NCBI GenBank assembly: GCA_009801085.1
Contig: VNWV01000001.1
Location: forward strand, 6,014,001-6,078,000
Reading direction: 5' to 3'
DNA: 64,000 bases
Source of the DNA: Lasiodiplodia sp. COLG20
Lineage: Eukaryota > Ascomycota > Dothideomycetes > Botryosphaeriales > Botryosphaeriaceae
The notes under the pieces were generated by a model. It made no database searches. It was given only the letters and a program-made list of their open reading frames with translations, and was not told the origin of the DNA. Shown piece after piece: positions 46,689 to 60,398 of this stretch. Position numbers and translations under genes: made by a program. Positions within the stretch are counted from its first letter, which is position 1; every line of letters begins with the position of its first letter.

Positions 46689-47704
46689 GATGGGCAGCGC
46701 TGACTTGGCGGGGAGAATTATCGCGGCGCAGGTGGAGGTGGGATGAGCGGGAAGCCTCTGAAGGACGACTGGCTGCGCCCTTGCAGTAGTCTGCCGGCTG
46801 TATGTGCGCTGCTCAGCCGCACATGGTGGTACTGGGGTGCCGCGGGCGCCGTCCGGGACAGATTAACTGGTTGACGCCATGAGTAGCTATCGGCGGCCCA
46901 GGGGAAGCCGCGATCGAAGCGAGAACCGTGCCAAGAACACGTTTCAACCTTACTGCAAGCACGCAAAGCACTGCCACCTGATCGCCGCCCTTGTGCGCTT
47001 CTTCCCGCACCCGCCTCAACTGCACCTCTCATCGCGCCGGAAGCATGACGTACAGCTGGGGCGCGTTACGCATGCGAACACTTCGCGCCCCGCTGCGACG
47101 GCGCTCTGCCCCATACGGAAAACGCAATTGTGGATCCTATCTTAGCACATCCAAGCTTCAAGCCGCCCGCTGGCCCTGCCGCCATCGCCAGCAGCAGGAG
47201 GTGGATCTGTGTAGCAGCCTCCCCGCATTTGCCAAGGAAAATCCAGCGGGCATGGATGAAGATGAGAGAGCTTGTGATTGATGTTCTGGGCCACACTGCC
47301 TGGCGCCAATGGCATCTTCACATCTGGCGAGCAGAAATACCAGCCAACGGGCTGAAGCTTATACTCTCTGGTAACCCACTAGAGAGTCGTGACGTTGCAC
47401 TTCCAGTTGTGGTCGGCGATACGACTGCCGAGCCTCTCGGATCTCCTGCCGTCATAGCCCCGAAGGTGCTCATGGCATTTGGAAGACCCTGGTCTCGAGC
47501 TCCCGGAAAGTACCACGAACGAAAATCCAAGCGTAAAGATCCGCCTTTTGGGCGTACCCACAAGATGCGACGAAAGAAAGTAGAGATCGGGTTTGTGTAT
47601 CGTTACTAGATATGTGCTCCTCTACCTTGAGAGATTGGGCCCAGTTACTTCTAGCTCCAGAAGTAAGTGATCCTAGGGTATCCCTCTTGGGGGCTACATT
47701 GAAT
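46689..47704. other. Upstream region of the DUF3405 gene
   Basis: About 1 kb lies between the DUF3405 ATG and the lactonase relic. A 160-codon frame at 47130-47609 has no protein-like motif. The N-terminal part of the relic may have lain near 47,620-47,700 but cannot be aligned by eye. Confidence 0.35.
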
Positions 47705-48209
47705 GACGTCTTCGCCCAAGTGAACTACCAACCGGATTACGAGCTCAAGAGATAAGTCGAGAAGACGGCTCACAAAATGTCCAATATCAAGGCAGTGATA
47801 ATGGGCCATGCACGGGGTCTTGATCACTTCCGCGGCACGGATGTGCCGATCTATGTCCACAAGCGAAAAGCCAACAAGTGGAAACTTGGCGCCTATTTTC
47901 CGTAGCATCCGAAATTCGACTTACATTGAACATCTTTCTACGAAAGCTTTGTTGAGATTACACAGGGTTTCACGCTCCGGCATGTGCCGGGCCATACACC
48001 TGGCCTTTGCATTCTGCAACCAAATCTTAAGGACTCTGGTACGTGGGTCGTTACCACAGACCTGTATCATGTCCTTGAAAATTTTGAGGTGAAACATCCT
48101 TACTATGTATGGATGGTTGGCTTGGGACCATAACGATTGGGTTGGGAGTCACCAAATGGTAAAGATGCCGCAGAAGAGGAGGGGCGCGAAAATTATTTTC
48201 GGCCGTTGA
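47705..48209 (+). pseudogene. Relic of a lactonase-type metallo-beta-lactamase (AHL-lactonase-like) gene
   Basis: One frame (47705-48116) reads DVFAQVNYQ, stop TAA 47753, then SNIKAVIMGH, RGLDHFRGTDVPIYVH, stops at 47903 and 47927, FVEITQGFTLRHVPGHTPGL and TWVVTTDLYHVLENFE. From about 48117 homology continues one frame over as LAWDHNDWVGSHQMVK and GAKIIFGR before TGA 48207. These follow the order of lactonase-type metallo-beta-lactamases: HxHxDH region, PIYVH, HxPGHTPG, D-x-YH, DH-x-DW, GA-x-xxFGH. The HxHxDH zinc motif is deleted (MGH-ARGLDHF), and the final His is Arg. A 45 bp intron (47902-47946) could explain two of the stops, but not TAA 47753, the frameshift or the lost ligands. The gene is dead as it stands. 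Confidence 0.72.
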
Positions 48210-48656
48210 AAGGACACATCTGACAAGACCAATCAGGCTCCACATGCCTATACGTGGTTTAAATGCAAAAGCCTACTGCAGAATTTTCTTCTGGTTCTGT
48301 ATTATCCTTTTCTTTTTTCTCTACAAAGCATTGAGCGACAATAGACAGTCGAGGTCGGCATACAAACAAATCATTACGAAGTCCATCATTCCCATTCTAT
48401 TGTAGCTAAAGAAGATTACAATGCCGGTCGAAGGCCGCAAAACTTGTCCCGAAAATATGACAAAAGCACTGGCAAAGAGAGGTATCATCGTCATAGCCCT
48501 ATGTGGCTTGGCGGCATGGAGTTGCGATCCAAGCTCCTCAGACCCCTGCACAGCTAACGTCATGTGGGGAGCTCACCAACCGCAAAAGATGGCGTAACGC
48601 TCGACACCCGCATGTTCGGCAGAGGCCTCGCGAACCTACGTGCGCACGTATCCACC
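48210..48656. promoter_or_regulatory. Upstream region of the fructosamine kinase gene
   Basis: AT-richer sequence between the relic and the kinase ATG; it should carry the kinase promoter. No specific site is recognised. Confidence 0.35.
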
Positions 48657-49706
48657 ATGAAGCTCGACGATGCCGTTGCTCAAGCCATTGGCATAGACTC
48701 GTCCATCGCCAGCGTCTCATCCGCTGGCGGCGGAGGCATGTCGTCAGCCTCAACATCTAAAATCACGGCGAAGATGCCAAATGGCGGCGACAAGCACTTT
48801 TTTATGAAGACGGGAAAGGGCAAAGATGCAGCCATCATGTTTGAAGGTACGCATCCCACTCGCAGCCAACGGCTCCTCTGACTCTACCCCGCAGGCGAGC
48901 ACGCCTCCCTCAATGCCCTGCACAAGGCGGTGCCGACGCTCTGCCCGCAGTCTTTCGGCCATGGAACCTTCGCCTCCTCACCCTCAACACACTTTCTCGT
49001 CACCGACTACCTGCACCTGACCTCGCGCCTGTCGCGGGGCGGCTCCAGCACCGCGCCCTCGCTCGCCGCCAAGCTGGCCAAGTTGCACACCACGCCAGCG
49101 CCTACGCCGGCGGGCCACTCGCAGCCGCAGTTTGGCTTCCCAGTGACGACGTGCTGCGGCGACACGCCGCAGGAGAACGGGTTCAAGTCGAGCTGGGCCG
49201 AATTCTACGCCGAAAACCGACTGCGCTTCATCCTACGGCAGTCGGAGCGCAACAACGGCAGCGACAAGGAGCTGCGCTCGCTCGTCACCCGCACCGCCGA
49301 CGAGGTTGTGCCGCGGCTGATCGGTGATGCGCACCTCAACGGCGGCAAGGGCGTCACGCCCGTCGCCGTGCACGGCGACCTGTGGAGCGGTAACGCGTCG
49401 CGCGGCAGCATTGGCAACCTTGATGCCGAGCCCGAGGACGTCGTTTACGACCCAAGCGCGTGCTATGCACACAGCGAGTACGAACTCGGCATCATGAAGA
49501 TGTTTGGGGGCTTCGGTGGCAGCTTCATGAAGGAATATCATGAGATTTGCCCTAAGACGGAGCCGGTAGAGGAGTATGAGGACAGGGTTGCGCTGTATGA
49601 ACTTTATCACCACCTGAACCACCATGCCCTGTTTGGTGGTGGGTACAGATCCGGCGCGGTGTCCATTATGGAGCGGCTTCTGAGGAAGTATGGTGGTAAA
49701 GATTAG
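48657..49706 (+). CDS. Fructosamine-3-kinase family protein (ketosamine kinase)
   Basis: Exons 48657-48846 and 48895-49706 (48 bp intron) give 333 residues. The family pattern is present: a Gly/Ser-rich nucleotide loop (SVSSAGGGGMSSASTSKITAK) with HFFMKTGKG after it, EHASLNALHKAVPTLCPQ, FLVTDYLHL, TPQENGFKSSWAEFYAENRL, the catalytic loop VHGDLWSGN (Asp225, Asn230) and VVYDPSACYAHSEYELGIM with metal-binding Asp249. FN3K enzymes phosphorylate fructosamines on glycated proteins, after which the adduct falls off; the cytosol is the likely site. The start at 48657 was chosen because MKLDDAVAQAIG resembles the family N-terminus; an in-frame ATG at 48612 would add 15 residues. It lies just downstream of the lactonase relic. 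Confidence 0.92.
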
Positions 49707-50786
49707 AGGATGAAAACGACGGCTTAATGTAATGAATTCGAGCTTGCTATTGGTGATGGAGTATTGGCCTGCAGCAAGACATGTGCCTCTTGTGGTTGGG
49801 AGAAGTTTCTAGAGGTGCCCAAAAGGCGTACTACAAGAATGGGCTTCTACTGGTACCCACTCGGAGAGCGTGACGGAGATCATGCAAGGACATGTGAAGC
49901 CAGCAAAACGGATCCACCTACGATTGGAGCGTGCCTTGCATGGTCCTTCGAGGCACTGCACAGTTGTACAATGCGTTTTAGTAACACCTCAGGCGAAGCT
50001 CTCGAGGCGGCCTTTTAGGAAGTACGAGATAGATACTGCAAGTCGAACACATCGTGCATGTGTGTCGGCATGGATAAACGTGTCATGGTGTGCCGGGCTG
50101 CAGCGGTGATTGGGGGAAATTCGTCACAGCTGCGCGGGCGATTGACAGCGGGAACTGCATGATGCAGAGGGGTCCAATTGCAGAGCCGCACGGCAGTTAA
50201 TGCGCAGGCTGGGGCCGGGGCAAAATCTGCTCGTGTTTCACCCTCCGGCTGGGCGTCAGTCAGCTGGCTACCGGCGCGCTGGAACGACGAGGACAGCTAG
50301 CGGACGCATGGCCAATGGGCGCAGGGATGACCAACGTGGTGCCTGGAGGATTCGCAGAGCTGACAGCGCCGAGTCAGGGCCCAGGGCGGCAAATGGGGGC
50401 AGTGATGGACGTTGGAAGAAGGGCTGTGTCCTGGGGCGGATCGTCACACGGGCCACACATGACGGCGCGTTCAGCGCGTGCGATGATGTCGGCCGCACCA
50501 CCTCGACACGTCGCATTGAGGCGGCGGCCGCTACGTGGAGCGCGGCCGCGTGGAAAACAGGGCACAGCCAGGGCGAGGCTCCGGGAGGGTGCAGGGCCAG
50601 TGTCGGGCCGGGGCAGCCGCCTGTCGCAGCGCCAGCCTGTCTGCCACCGTCCAGCCACCATCCCAGCCTCCGCATCACCATCATGACCATATATCCAAGC
50701 ATGCCGGAGGCTGCGCCCACGCCTGCCCCCGAAATGCCACCGCGTCAACTCCCCACATTCCTCGCCGCTCTTCCGTCACGCGCGAC
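49707..50786. other. 1.1 kb intergenic region, DUF3433 promoter side
   Basis: It spans the 3' flank of the kinase and a GC-rich stretch (50,200-50,700) before the DUF3433 ATG. Overlapping frames on both strands in the GC-rich part lack motifs. Confidence 0.4.
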
Positions 50787-53626
50787 ATGAGTTCGAATGA
50801 ACCGCTGCTCGCGTTGAAGAGCACCAACGGTATGACGAACTTCCCGGCCCGGCCGCCATCCCGGCCGCCCCGCCATGCATGATCTTGTCTGACAGCACAT
50901 GCAGTTAGCAGGCCTCAAATTCAGCACAGCGCCTCGCAGCAAAGCATCTCCGCCTCCGAGGACTATTACACCGTCTCCGAAATTTCCACCAACTCTGGCG
51001 ATGACCGCTCGCAAACCACAATCATCCGCCACAACACCCCGCCCGAGCTCTACCGCACCCCGCTACAGAGCCATGAGCAATTAGCCAACCCCCGCCGCCT
51101 GTCCGCCCTGCAAGAAGCTCGCCAGGCAAACACCGCTGTGCCCCGCGCCGTGAATTTCGACGACTCGTCGCTGCCGCAGCGCTCAATGGCTTCGTCACGC
51201 GGCACCGTCCAGGACCCGCGTCGCAAGAGCGGCAGGGACTCCGAGTCGGTGTCCACCACCCCCGGCGTCGACGACACGCCCTACATTCGCTTTGCCATTG
51301 ACCAGCTCACCCGCGATGAAGAGGTCCGGGGGTCCAGGAAGTATCCTGCCGGTGCCCGCGCGAGCGCAGAGGACTACCCTACCCAGCGATTGGTGTCCCC
51401 CGAGACGGTGGGCTACGTACCGCAAGCTCCGAACTACGAAGCTTATGATGACACCCCCGAGAGAAACCCTTCTCGACCCCCTCCAATGGAACCCCTCAAT
51501 GGTGAGTCAGATGCACCACCTCCCGGCTGCCTACATGCTAAGCGTCTGCAGTGCAACAACGGGACATTTTCGTTCCGTACCACCCGCAAACGAAGTCCGT
51601 TCAGTTCCCGCCGCTTACATTCCTACCCTCGATTCTGCGCCCACTCTGGCTCGGTATCTTCACTTTCCTCTGCATCCTAATGATTACCGGCATGATTGTC
51701 AGCGCCGTGTGGTCTGACACATATTATGGCCTCCTCGACTATGGCAGTCTGGGCGATGGCAGCTATTTCCTTTTCCAGTACGTGCCAACTATTTTCGGCA
51801 TGATCATAGTAGTGTGGCTGCATCAAATTGCCGCTGCGCTACAAAGGATTTCTCCCTTTATGGCTCTGGCCGCAGATTCCTCGAAATCTCGGTCTGAAGC
51901 TGTCTTTCTCGATCTGTATCCCACCCAATTCCTTTATCCCACTCTTCAGCATTTCCGCGCAGGCCAGCCTCTTATTGGCGCCTTCTTCATCATATCGTGG
52001 ATATTCCTTTTCACTATCCCTCTGCTTGGGTCCGCTTACAACGTCCGATTCTACGGCGACTTGCGCAATGGAACCTGGCGATGGTTGGCCGTCCAGGGCG
52101 TCATCTGGACTGTAATTGCCCTCTACTTCTTGCTCGTTGCCGGTATCATCTGCATTGCCGTGCAACTTCGAAAGCCCACCGGTCTGAAGTGGGACCCCCG
52201 CTCTATTGCCGACTACGCCGCACTTCTCGAACGCTCCAATGTCATCAGCGACTACAATGACACGGAGATACTGGAGACGTCTTCGGAATTTAGGGAAAGG
52301 CTTGCTAGTCGCACTGATCGCTTGGGCTACTGGAATACCTCTAGGCGGCCGAACGATATCTTTTATGGCCTTGGCGAGCCCGGTGGAGACCCCCGCAGAT
52401 ATACGGTGGTGCAGGGACGAATTAGGGAAAAGCAGGACTATGCGCCGGAGGGCACAGACTTGGAAGCTGCCAGGCCAGGAGACCTCCGCCTGGACATCCG
52501 CGCTGAATCAGTGCGGCGACGCTACCTTCCGTGGTTCCTCACCGACTCGTATGTGGTTGCTTGGGTCATCGCCGCTGTGGTCCTTTACCTGGCCTTCCTC
52601 ATCATCAGCTTCGTCAACGACGCAGTCATCAAGGGATTCGCCCCGCGTGTCTCTGTGGCAGCTGACCCTGCTGGCTTCTCGGGTTCGAACTTCCTCTACT
52701 CGTTCCTTCCTATCCTGCTCACGATGTTCCTTTACCTCTTCTTCCAGACTATCGACTTGGCGCTCCGCCGCCTCGCTCCGTACGAGGCCTTGAGCACCCC
52801 AGGCGGTGCGTCTGCCGAAGCCTCTATCCTGCTCGATTACCCAGCGCGTCTGCCTGTCTCCGCCACGCTCGCCGCAGTCGCCAACCACCATTGGCGCGTG
52901 GCGCTCTTCTCGTTCGTCTCCTCCATGAACGCATTCACCCTCCCTGTTCTCGCCTCGGGTCTCTTCTTCACGCAGTACTACCCTGCCGACGGCGAGCTCC
53001 GTGTCGCCGCTCACCCGGCTGCCTACTACGCTCTCTGCGTCTTCCTCGCCATCTACGTCGTCGCCATCTGCACACTTGCTACCGGCCGCAGCGACATGGC
53101 TCTGCCGCACGACTCGCGCACTCTCGCCGAGACCGTCTCCTGGCTCTACCAGTCGCGCATGCTCACCGACCGGGCATTCAGCCGGCCCGCCACCAAGGCC
53201 GAGCTGGTCGCCCGTCTCATCGGGCCCGTCTTCCTCGAGCCGGGCTTCGCGCGCTCGCTCCGCTCGCTCGTCATGCCCGGCGCCGGCGGCTCCAAGGCCA
53301 ACCTCCGCGCCGCCGCCGAGAAGCAGCAGAAGGAGCAGAACGAGATCGCCTCCAGCTTCGCCATGCCCGGCCCCGGTAGAGGCTCTGCGTCCTCGCGCCA
53401 CAACTACCAGAGGGGCCAGTACATCCCCGACGAGTCGGTGCAGGTCGGAGGCCAGACGGTCGACCCCGACGACCTGCGCGCCATGGCCATGGAGAAGCGC
53501 CGCAGCTTGCTAGACCCGGGCAGCATCATGTACGGCTTCGGCGTGCACTGGGGTCGCGATGGCAGGGAGCATCTCGGCATTGACCGCGTGCAAAGAGGAG
53601 AGAGTAGAATGATGCATTTTGATTGA
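50787..53626 (+). CDS. DUF3433 family multi-span membrane protein
   Basis: Exons 50787-50829 (only 14 codons), 50905-51501 and 51552-53626 give 904 residues. The first 220 residues are disordered and phosphosite-like (ASQQSISASEDYYTVSEIS). Then come about eight membrane spans in two sets of four. The end of span 2 (IAAALQRISPFMALA) and of span 6 (IDLALRRLAPYEALS) carry the same motif, so the membrane region looks like an internal duplication, as is usual for DUF3433. The C-terminal 250 residues hold VSWLYQSRMLTD, a Lys/Gln/Glu helix and MYGFGVHWGRDGREHLGIDR. DUF3433 proteins are fungal-specific and of unknown function; plasma membrane or vacuole is likely. The tiny first exon rests on a GTATGA donor and CAG acceptor with phase kept, so the N-terminus is the least certain part. 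Confidence 0.85.
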
Positions 53627-54481
53627 TTTTTTATTGCGATTCTTTTATTTCTTTCTTGTCATCTTCACTTTTTGCTTCTTCACCTTCTGTCTTGAGCACT
53701 TTGTCTTCGTTTCGCCTGAGAAAGATTGATTGCGCGCGCGCGACATATACCCTTTGCTCAAAGCTTTTCAGTTTCTCTTCTTCTCTTTGTATTTCTTTTT
53801 AGACATGTTCGAAACGAAGGTACACGTTGGTGATGGGAACGAAAGCCTCTGTGCATACGATTTGATGGACGAGATGGACGGGTGATTGCTCACGAAATCT
53901 TAACGCGAGACGAGGAATTTGGCTTGAAAGACGGTGGCCGATTCCAAGCATGGAAATGATATAATATGGATTATCACGGGACTATTCTTAATAGCACTCA
54001 TGCTCTTCGAAGCTGAGTGTGCATTGGAGTGTATGTAAGCATGGATGGGGTGAAGAACCGTACAAAAGGATAGATCAATCCACAAGAGCCAAGAGCTCAC
54101 TTAAGGGCTTAAGTCCTAGCACGTCAACAACGAATCAGGAAATTTTGAGCGAATAAGTGATTCGAATTCGCTACTTTGCTTTTCAGCTGACTCGTTCCGT
54201 AATCTACTACTCGTGAAATACCCCAGCAGCCAGAAGACCTTCAGATATCTAATTTCTTTTCGCCGTTCTTTACGTGCCACTGAGAGTGAAAACCGAGAGT
54301 TCAAGTAAGCAATCTCCAGCCCAGATGTCCACCCAGCAATCCAGAATATGGCCATTGATGGTATAGAAGAGGCTCGAGTTACCACCAACGGCCCAAGGTT
54401 TCCTCCACCTAGGCCAGAGAACAGTTAGAGCTGACCGTCTTTCGCGGCGCTCAATGTTCTGCGAACCACCAATGCAGACCT
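53627..54481. other. Convergent intergenic region
   Basis: 855 bp lie between converging stops. A T-rich/CT-rich tract directly after the DUF3433 stop (53,627-53,800) fits a 3' UTR. A 90-codon minus frame at 54116-54388 has no motif. Confidence 0.4.
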
Positions 54482-56511
<2,030 letters not shown>

Positions 56512-56516
56512 GGTGG

Positions 56517-56600
56517 CTGCAATAGCGAGAGTCGTTAGCGGCAAGGCAAACGAGAGAGTAGCGAAGAAGAGATGGGCAGTGCAGTAGTGAAGGGACTTAC
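56517..56600 (-). other. Intron in the 5' leader of the DEAD-box helicase mRNA
   Basis: On the minus strand a GTAAGT donor begins at 56600 and a TATTGCAG acceptor ends at 56517, six bases before the ATG, with a GCTAACGAC branch site between. The 84 bp intron would place CCACC directly before ATG. Leader introns are common in highly expressed fungal translation genes. Confidence 0.7.
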
Positions 56601-57824
56601 GCAGTGAGCTTGCTTGGGGTCGTGCACTTTGTGCGAGAGGAAAGCAGAGCTGCTGCTACGAGAGCAAAGAGGCAGAGGTTGAGGAAGATCTGGAAGACAG
56701 CAGAGCCGGCGGGTACGAGGGCAAGCTGTGCGGACGATGGAAGAAGGGTGGAGAGGAAGAGTCTGCGCGGACGCAGACGAAATGGGGGTTTATGTGTGCT
56801 TTGGGGCGGCACTTTGGGAAGGCACGCCAGGCAACCATGCGCAGCTACCCAACACGGTAGGCACGACTGAGCCCGCAGCGACCGAGGGGCAGCCGCTGAA
56901 TGTGCAAATGGACGCGCACGTGCTGTACTGCATCCAGCTATTGGTATCGGAGGACAGCTGCCCTCAAGTGCCTGCCAATAGTTCAGCTGCAGCCGCAAGA
57001 CAATCTCTATCAGGGAGTTTTTGTGCGCACTTTCTGGCTGCACATTCCGTGGGGACCAAGTCTGCGACCCCATAGCAGCGAAGTGAGTGACACATGATGC
57101 CGAGTGGATTCTAAGCAGGCGTCCCACAGAAAATAGACCTGAAAGTTCAAGAATCAACAGCAACCCATGATGATGGAGCTGGATGCCCCCGTCGCCAAGC
57201 TGTCGCTCACGCCGAGCGCACTAGGCCTGGCCGCTGAGCACAGATTCAACTTGGTAAAGTTAGAATTGCTCCGCGCGCGGACTATCACAAGTGAATTCAA
57301 TGAGGAAAATAAAAATGCGCCGAATTGATCACTTTGGCTCAGGATATGTCAATCGGTGCCGCGTGCAGGTGCCTCAAGTGATTTCGAATAATGGAGCTGA
57401 GCTCATTATTTAGGGGGCCATGCGCTGAATCTGGACTCGCTTCTATAAAACGAATGTTTCTGTCGAGGGCAGTGGTGTTTAAGAGTAGAACAGTCCCAGT
57501 CTATCGCTGCGACGTCTCAGCGGGAGAAGAACGCCATTTCCGGAATTGGAACACTGGTGCGGACGACGCATTATTGGTGACGTCTAGAAAAGGTTTTGCG
57601 AAGACAGGGCCAAGTTCTTGGGTGTGGGGTGTGGGTGGTAGCGATCTACGTCATCGCTCAGCTGCCGTTCCTTTACCAAGGATCTGCCCAGAAACAAACG
57701 CCAGCGCCAACGTCCACGCGGACAAAGCCGCCAGTCCACACCTCGACCTAGACAGTGCCAGTTCTTGTCTCGCTGCCATGCTCCCGCTTTCCATCCTTCT
57801 CGAAACCCGCTCTCGACCGCCGCC
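56601..57824. promoter_or_regulatory. Divergent region, DEAD-box helicase / K+ channel
   Basis: 1.2 kb lie between the helicase leader and the channel ATG. The left part should be the helicase leader and promoter, the right 300 bp the channel leader. No distinct site is recognised. Confidence 0.4.
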
Positions 57825-60026
57825 ATGAACGACCCCGGCGTTGACGAGCCCATAAGCAATGCTGCGCAAGACCTGGAGCAAAATCCCTACAATAGCGTGG
57901 AGAAGCAAGAGGAGCAGGAAGAGCAAGACTTTCTTGATCCAAGGTTGGCTCTCGTCACACCTGCGAATGACCCTTACTGACAGCTTTCATAGCCGATGGT
58001 GGTTCGCATCGACAGCATGCCCGCTCCTTGCTGGTACCTTCGGCCCTCTTGCCAACGCCTTCTCTATTTGTGCCTTGGTTGAGAAATGGAGGGTCTATAT
58101 CCCACCCGGTCTGGATGAGACAGTCGGAAAGCCAGTGCAGGATCCTTCATGGTGAGAAAAGAGATGTGTCGGCTTGTGCTGTTGCTGTCAATGACTTACC
58201 GCCCATGTAGGCTAATCGCCGTGAACGCTGTCTCGCTGGCCTGCGCACTTGTAGCCAATTTCAGCCTTCTTCTTAACATGGCCCGTCGTCTCAAGTTCAA
58301 CATTGCACAGCCTATCACCATTGGAGGATTTGCTCTCGCCGCCATTTTGCTCATAGCCCTCATCGCCGTGGCTTCCTCCTCATACTTTCGCATACAGCCG
58401 GCCGAAGCACATGCCCTCTCTCAGGCCTTCTACTATGCCATAATCGCTGCATCCCTGTATGCTATCATTTCGATGCTCATGGTGTTGACGGTCTATGGCG
58501 CATGGAAAGGACACTACAAGACTGAGTTCCGCCTTACCATCAGCCAGCGTACATTGATGCTACAAACCATCAGCTTTGCTGTGTACTTGTTACTGGGTGG
58601 TCTGGTCTTCAGCTACATTGAAGACTGGAAGTTTTTGGACGGCGTGTATTGGGCAGACTATACCCTGCTAACCGTGGGACTTGGCTCAGACTTCCCGCCC
58701 AAGACGCATCTTGGCAGATCTCTCTTATTCCCATTCGCTATTGGTGGCATCCTCATGGTGGGTCTTGTCGTCGGCTCCATTCGATCTCTTGTCCTTGAAA
58801 GGGGAAAAGCCAAGCTAGAGTCACGAATGACGGAAATCAAACGTGAGCAAGTCTTGAGAAAAATGGACCCAAATAAGCGCGCCATCAGAATCGGCATGTT
58901 CCAGAAAATACATTTTTCTTCCGAGGGACTTTCCGAGCTTGAAAGACGCGAACAGGAGTTTCATGTCATGCGCCATATCCAGAAGTCCGCGGAACGAAAC
59001 CGAAGGTACACAGCGCTTGGACTTTCTGTTTTTGCCACGTGCGTTCTATGGTTCGTAGGCGCCGTGGTATTCAGGGCATCGGAAGGAGCACACCAAGGCT
59101 GGACGTATTTTCAAGCGCTTTACTTTTCATACACCTCACTCCTTACGATCGGATACGGCGACTACATTCCTAGGAGCAATTCTGGAAAGCCATTCTTCGT
59201 GGTTTGGTCAATTATCGCTGTTCCGACCCTGACTATCCTTATCTCTAACATGGGGGACACTGTGGTAAAAGGATTCAGCGAACTGACCATATGGCTCGGA
59301 AGCTTGACGGTGCTGCCTCACGAGAGCGGCTTCCGAGCTACTGTGAAATCCAATCTAACCAGGCTACGAGATAACTCGCTGTTCAAGAGGGACAGCAGCC
59401 TCCCTGAGTTTGGGAAACCTCCCGGGTTCCTACCTCATGACAACAACAAACAGGCAGAAAAGGACCGGACGAACATGCGGGAAAAGATAGAATCGGTAGC
59501 TCTCGATCGGTTAATGGAGCATGTAGAGGAAGAAGAGCTTGCAGAAGCAGAAGAGGCGGGGGAAAGACACGACGCACTTGCTCGCGACATCCATTTCTAC
59601 CACTTCGTTCTCGCCAAGGAGTTACAGAAACTCATGAAAGACCTCAACGCGTCGCCGCCCAAGCAGTATTCGTACCAGGAATGGTCGTACTATTTGAAAC
59701 TCCTTGGTCAAGACGAGATGAACCCGAGCGGGCATCGAACGCCATCTACAAATCCCAAAAGGAGCAGAGACCATGAAGCAGGTATCGGCGCCGGTGCAGG
59801 GACTATCAGGTTTGGCGGGGAGCAGGTGTATGCGTGGAGTTGGTTGGGTACCCGAAGTCCGCTGATGGGGTCCAAGTCGGAGGCAGAGTGGATCTTAGAA
59901 AGGTTGTCGATGGTACTGGAGTGTGAGCTGAAGAAGCTGAAGTCATTGAACGGGAAAGAGAGGAAAGAGCCGCCGCCAATCTCGATGGCTGACCTGAAGA
60001 AACGTAGGTCAACCAGTAGCGCCTAA
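57825..60026 (+). CDS. TOK-type outward-rectifier K+ channel, two-pore
   Basis: Exons 57825-57943, 57993-58151 and 58211-60026 give 697 residues; yeast TOK1 has 691. After an acidic N-terminus come eight spans in the TOK layout with two pore loops: TLLTVGLGSDF (filter at 247-251) and LLTIGYGDY (filter at 405-409). A charged linker with ERNRRYTALG precedes span 7. The C-terminal 290 residues are cytosolic, with an acidic helix (MEHVEEEELAEAEEAGE) and a conserved-looking HFYHFVLAKELQKLMKDLN. It carries K+ out of the cell at the plasma membrane and helps set membrane potential. The first intron uses a weak GTTGGC donor, but the DPSRWWFASTACPLL reading across it is family-like. The gene name TOK1 is not applied because paralogues exist in many fungi. 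Confidence 0.93.
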
Positions 60027-60398
60027 GAGCCGGAGTGAGCAGGACAGTTTTATGCATGGACGAATCGTTTGTTTTTCATCAACCGCCATAGTATGCAGGA
60101 AGTCCTCGGGTTGACATGTGTCAAATGCCTAATCTGTCTGGATGTACCGCTCTTATACTCTGAAATGCGTTTCTTGGATGTAGGTGCGCTGTTCCATAGT
60201 CGCTTGTGAGATTCAGCTAGTTAGCAAGCAGTGTGGCGCCGCTGAAGCCATGGTGATGGCTGGGTCGGGCGGGTGGTAAAGACTTCGCGCAGACTCACGA
60301 GCCCACAACCGGACGCCTCCGCCATCACCTGCGCGTCCAAGCTGCCACAACTTCCGCGACTCGCATCAGCGCTGCCAACTCTTGACGCTCGTTTCGCT
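60027..60398. other. Spacer between the K+ channel and single-span protein genes
   Basis: 372 bp. The frame of the next gene stays open upstream to 60273 but has no ATG. Nothing else is recognisable. Confidence 0.4.

Noticed and set aside
47130..47609. 159-codon plus-strand frame before the lactonase relic
   Set aside because: No continuity with the relic frame and no recognisable motif; composition resembles non-coding sequence.
52508..53401. 297-codon minus-strand frame inside the DUF3433 gene
   Set aside because: Antisense shadow of C-ending codons; Glu/Arg/Gly repeats without any fold signature.
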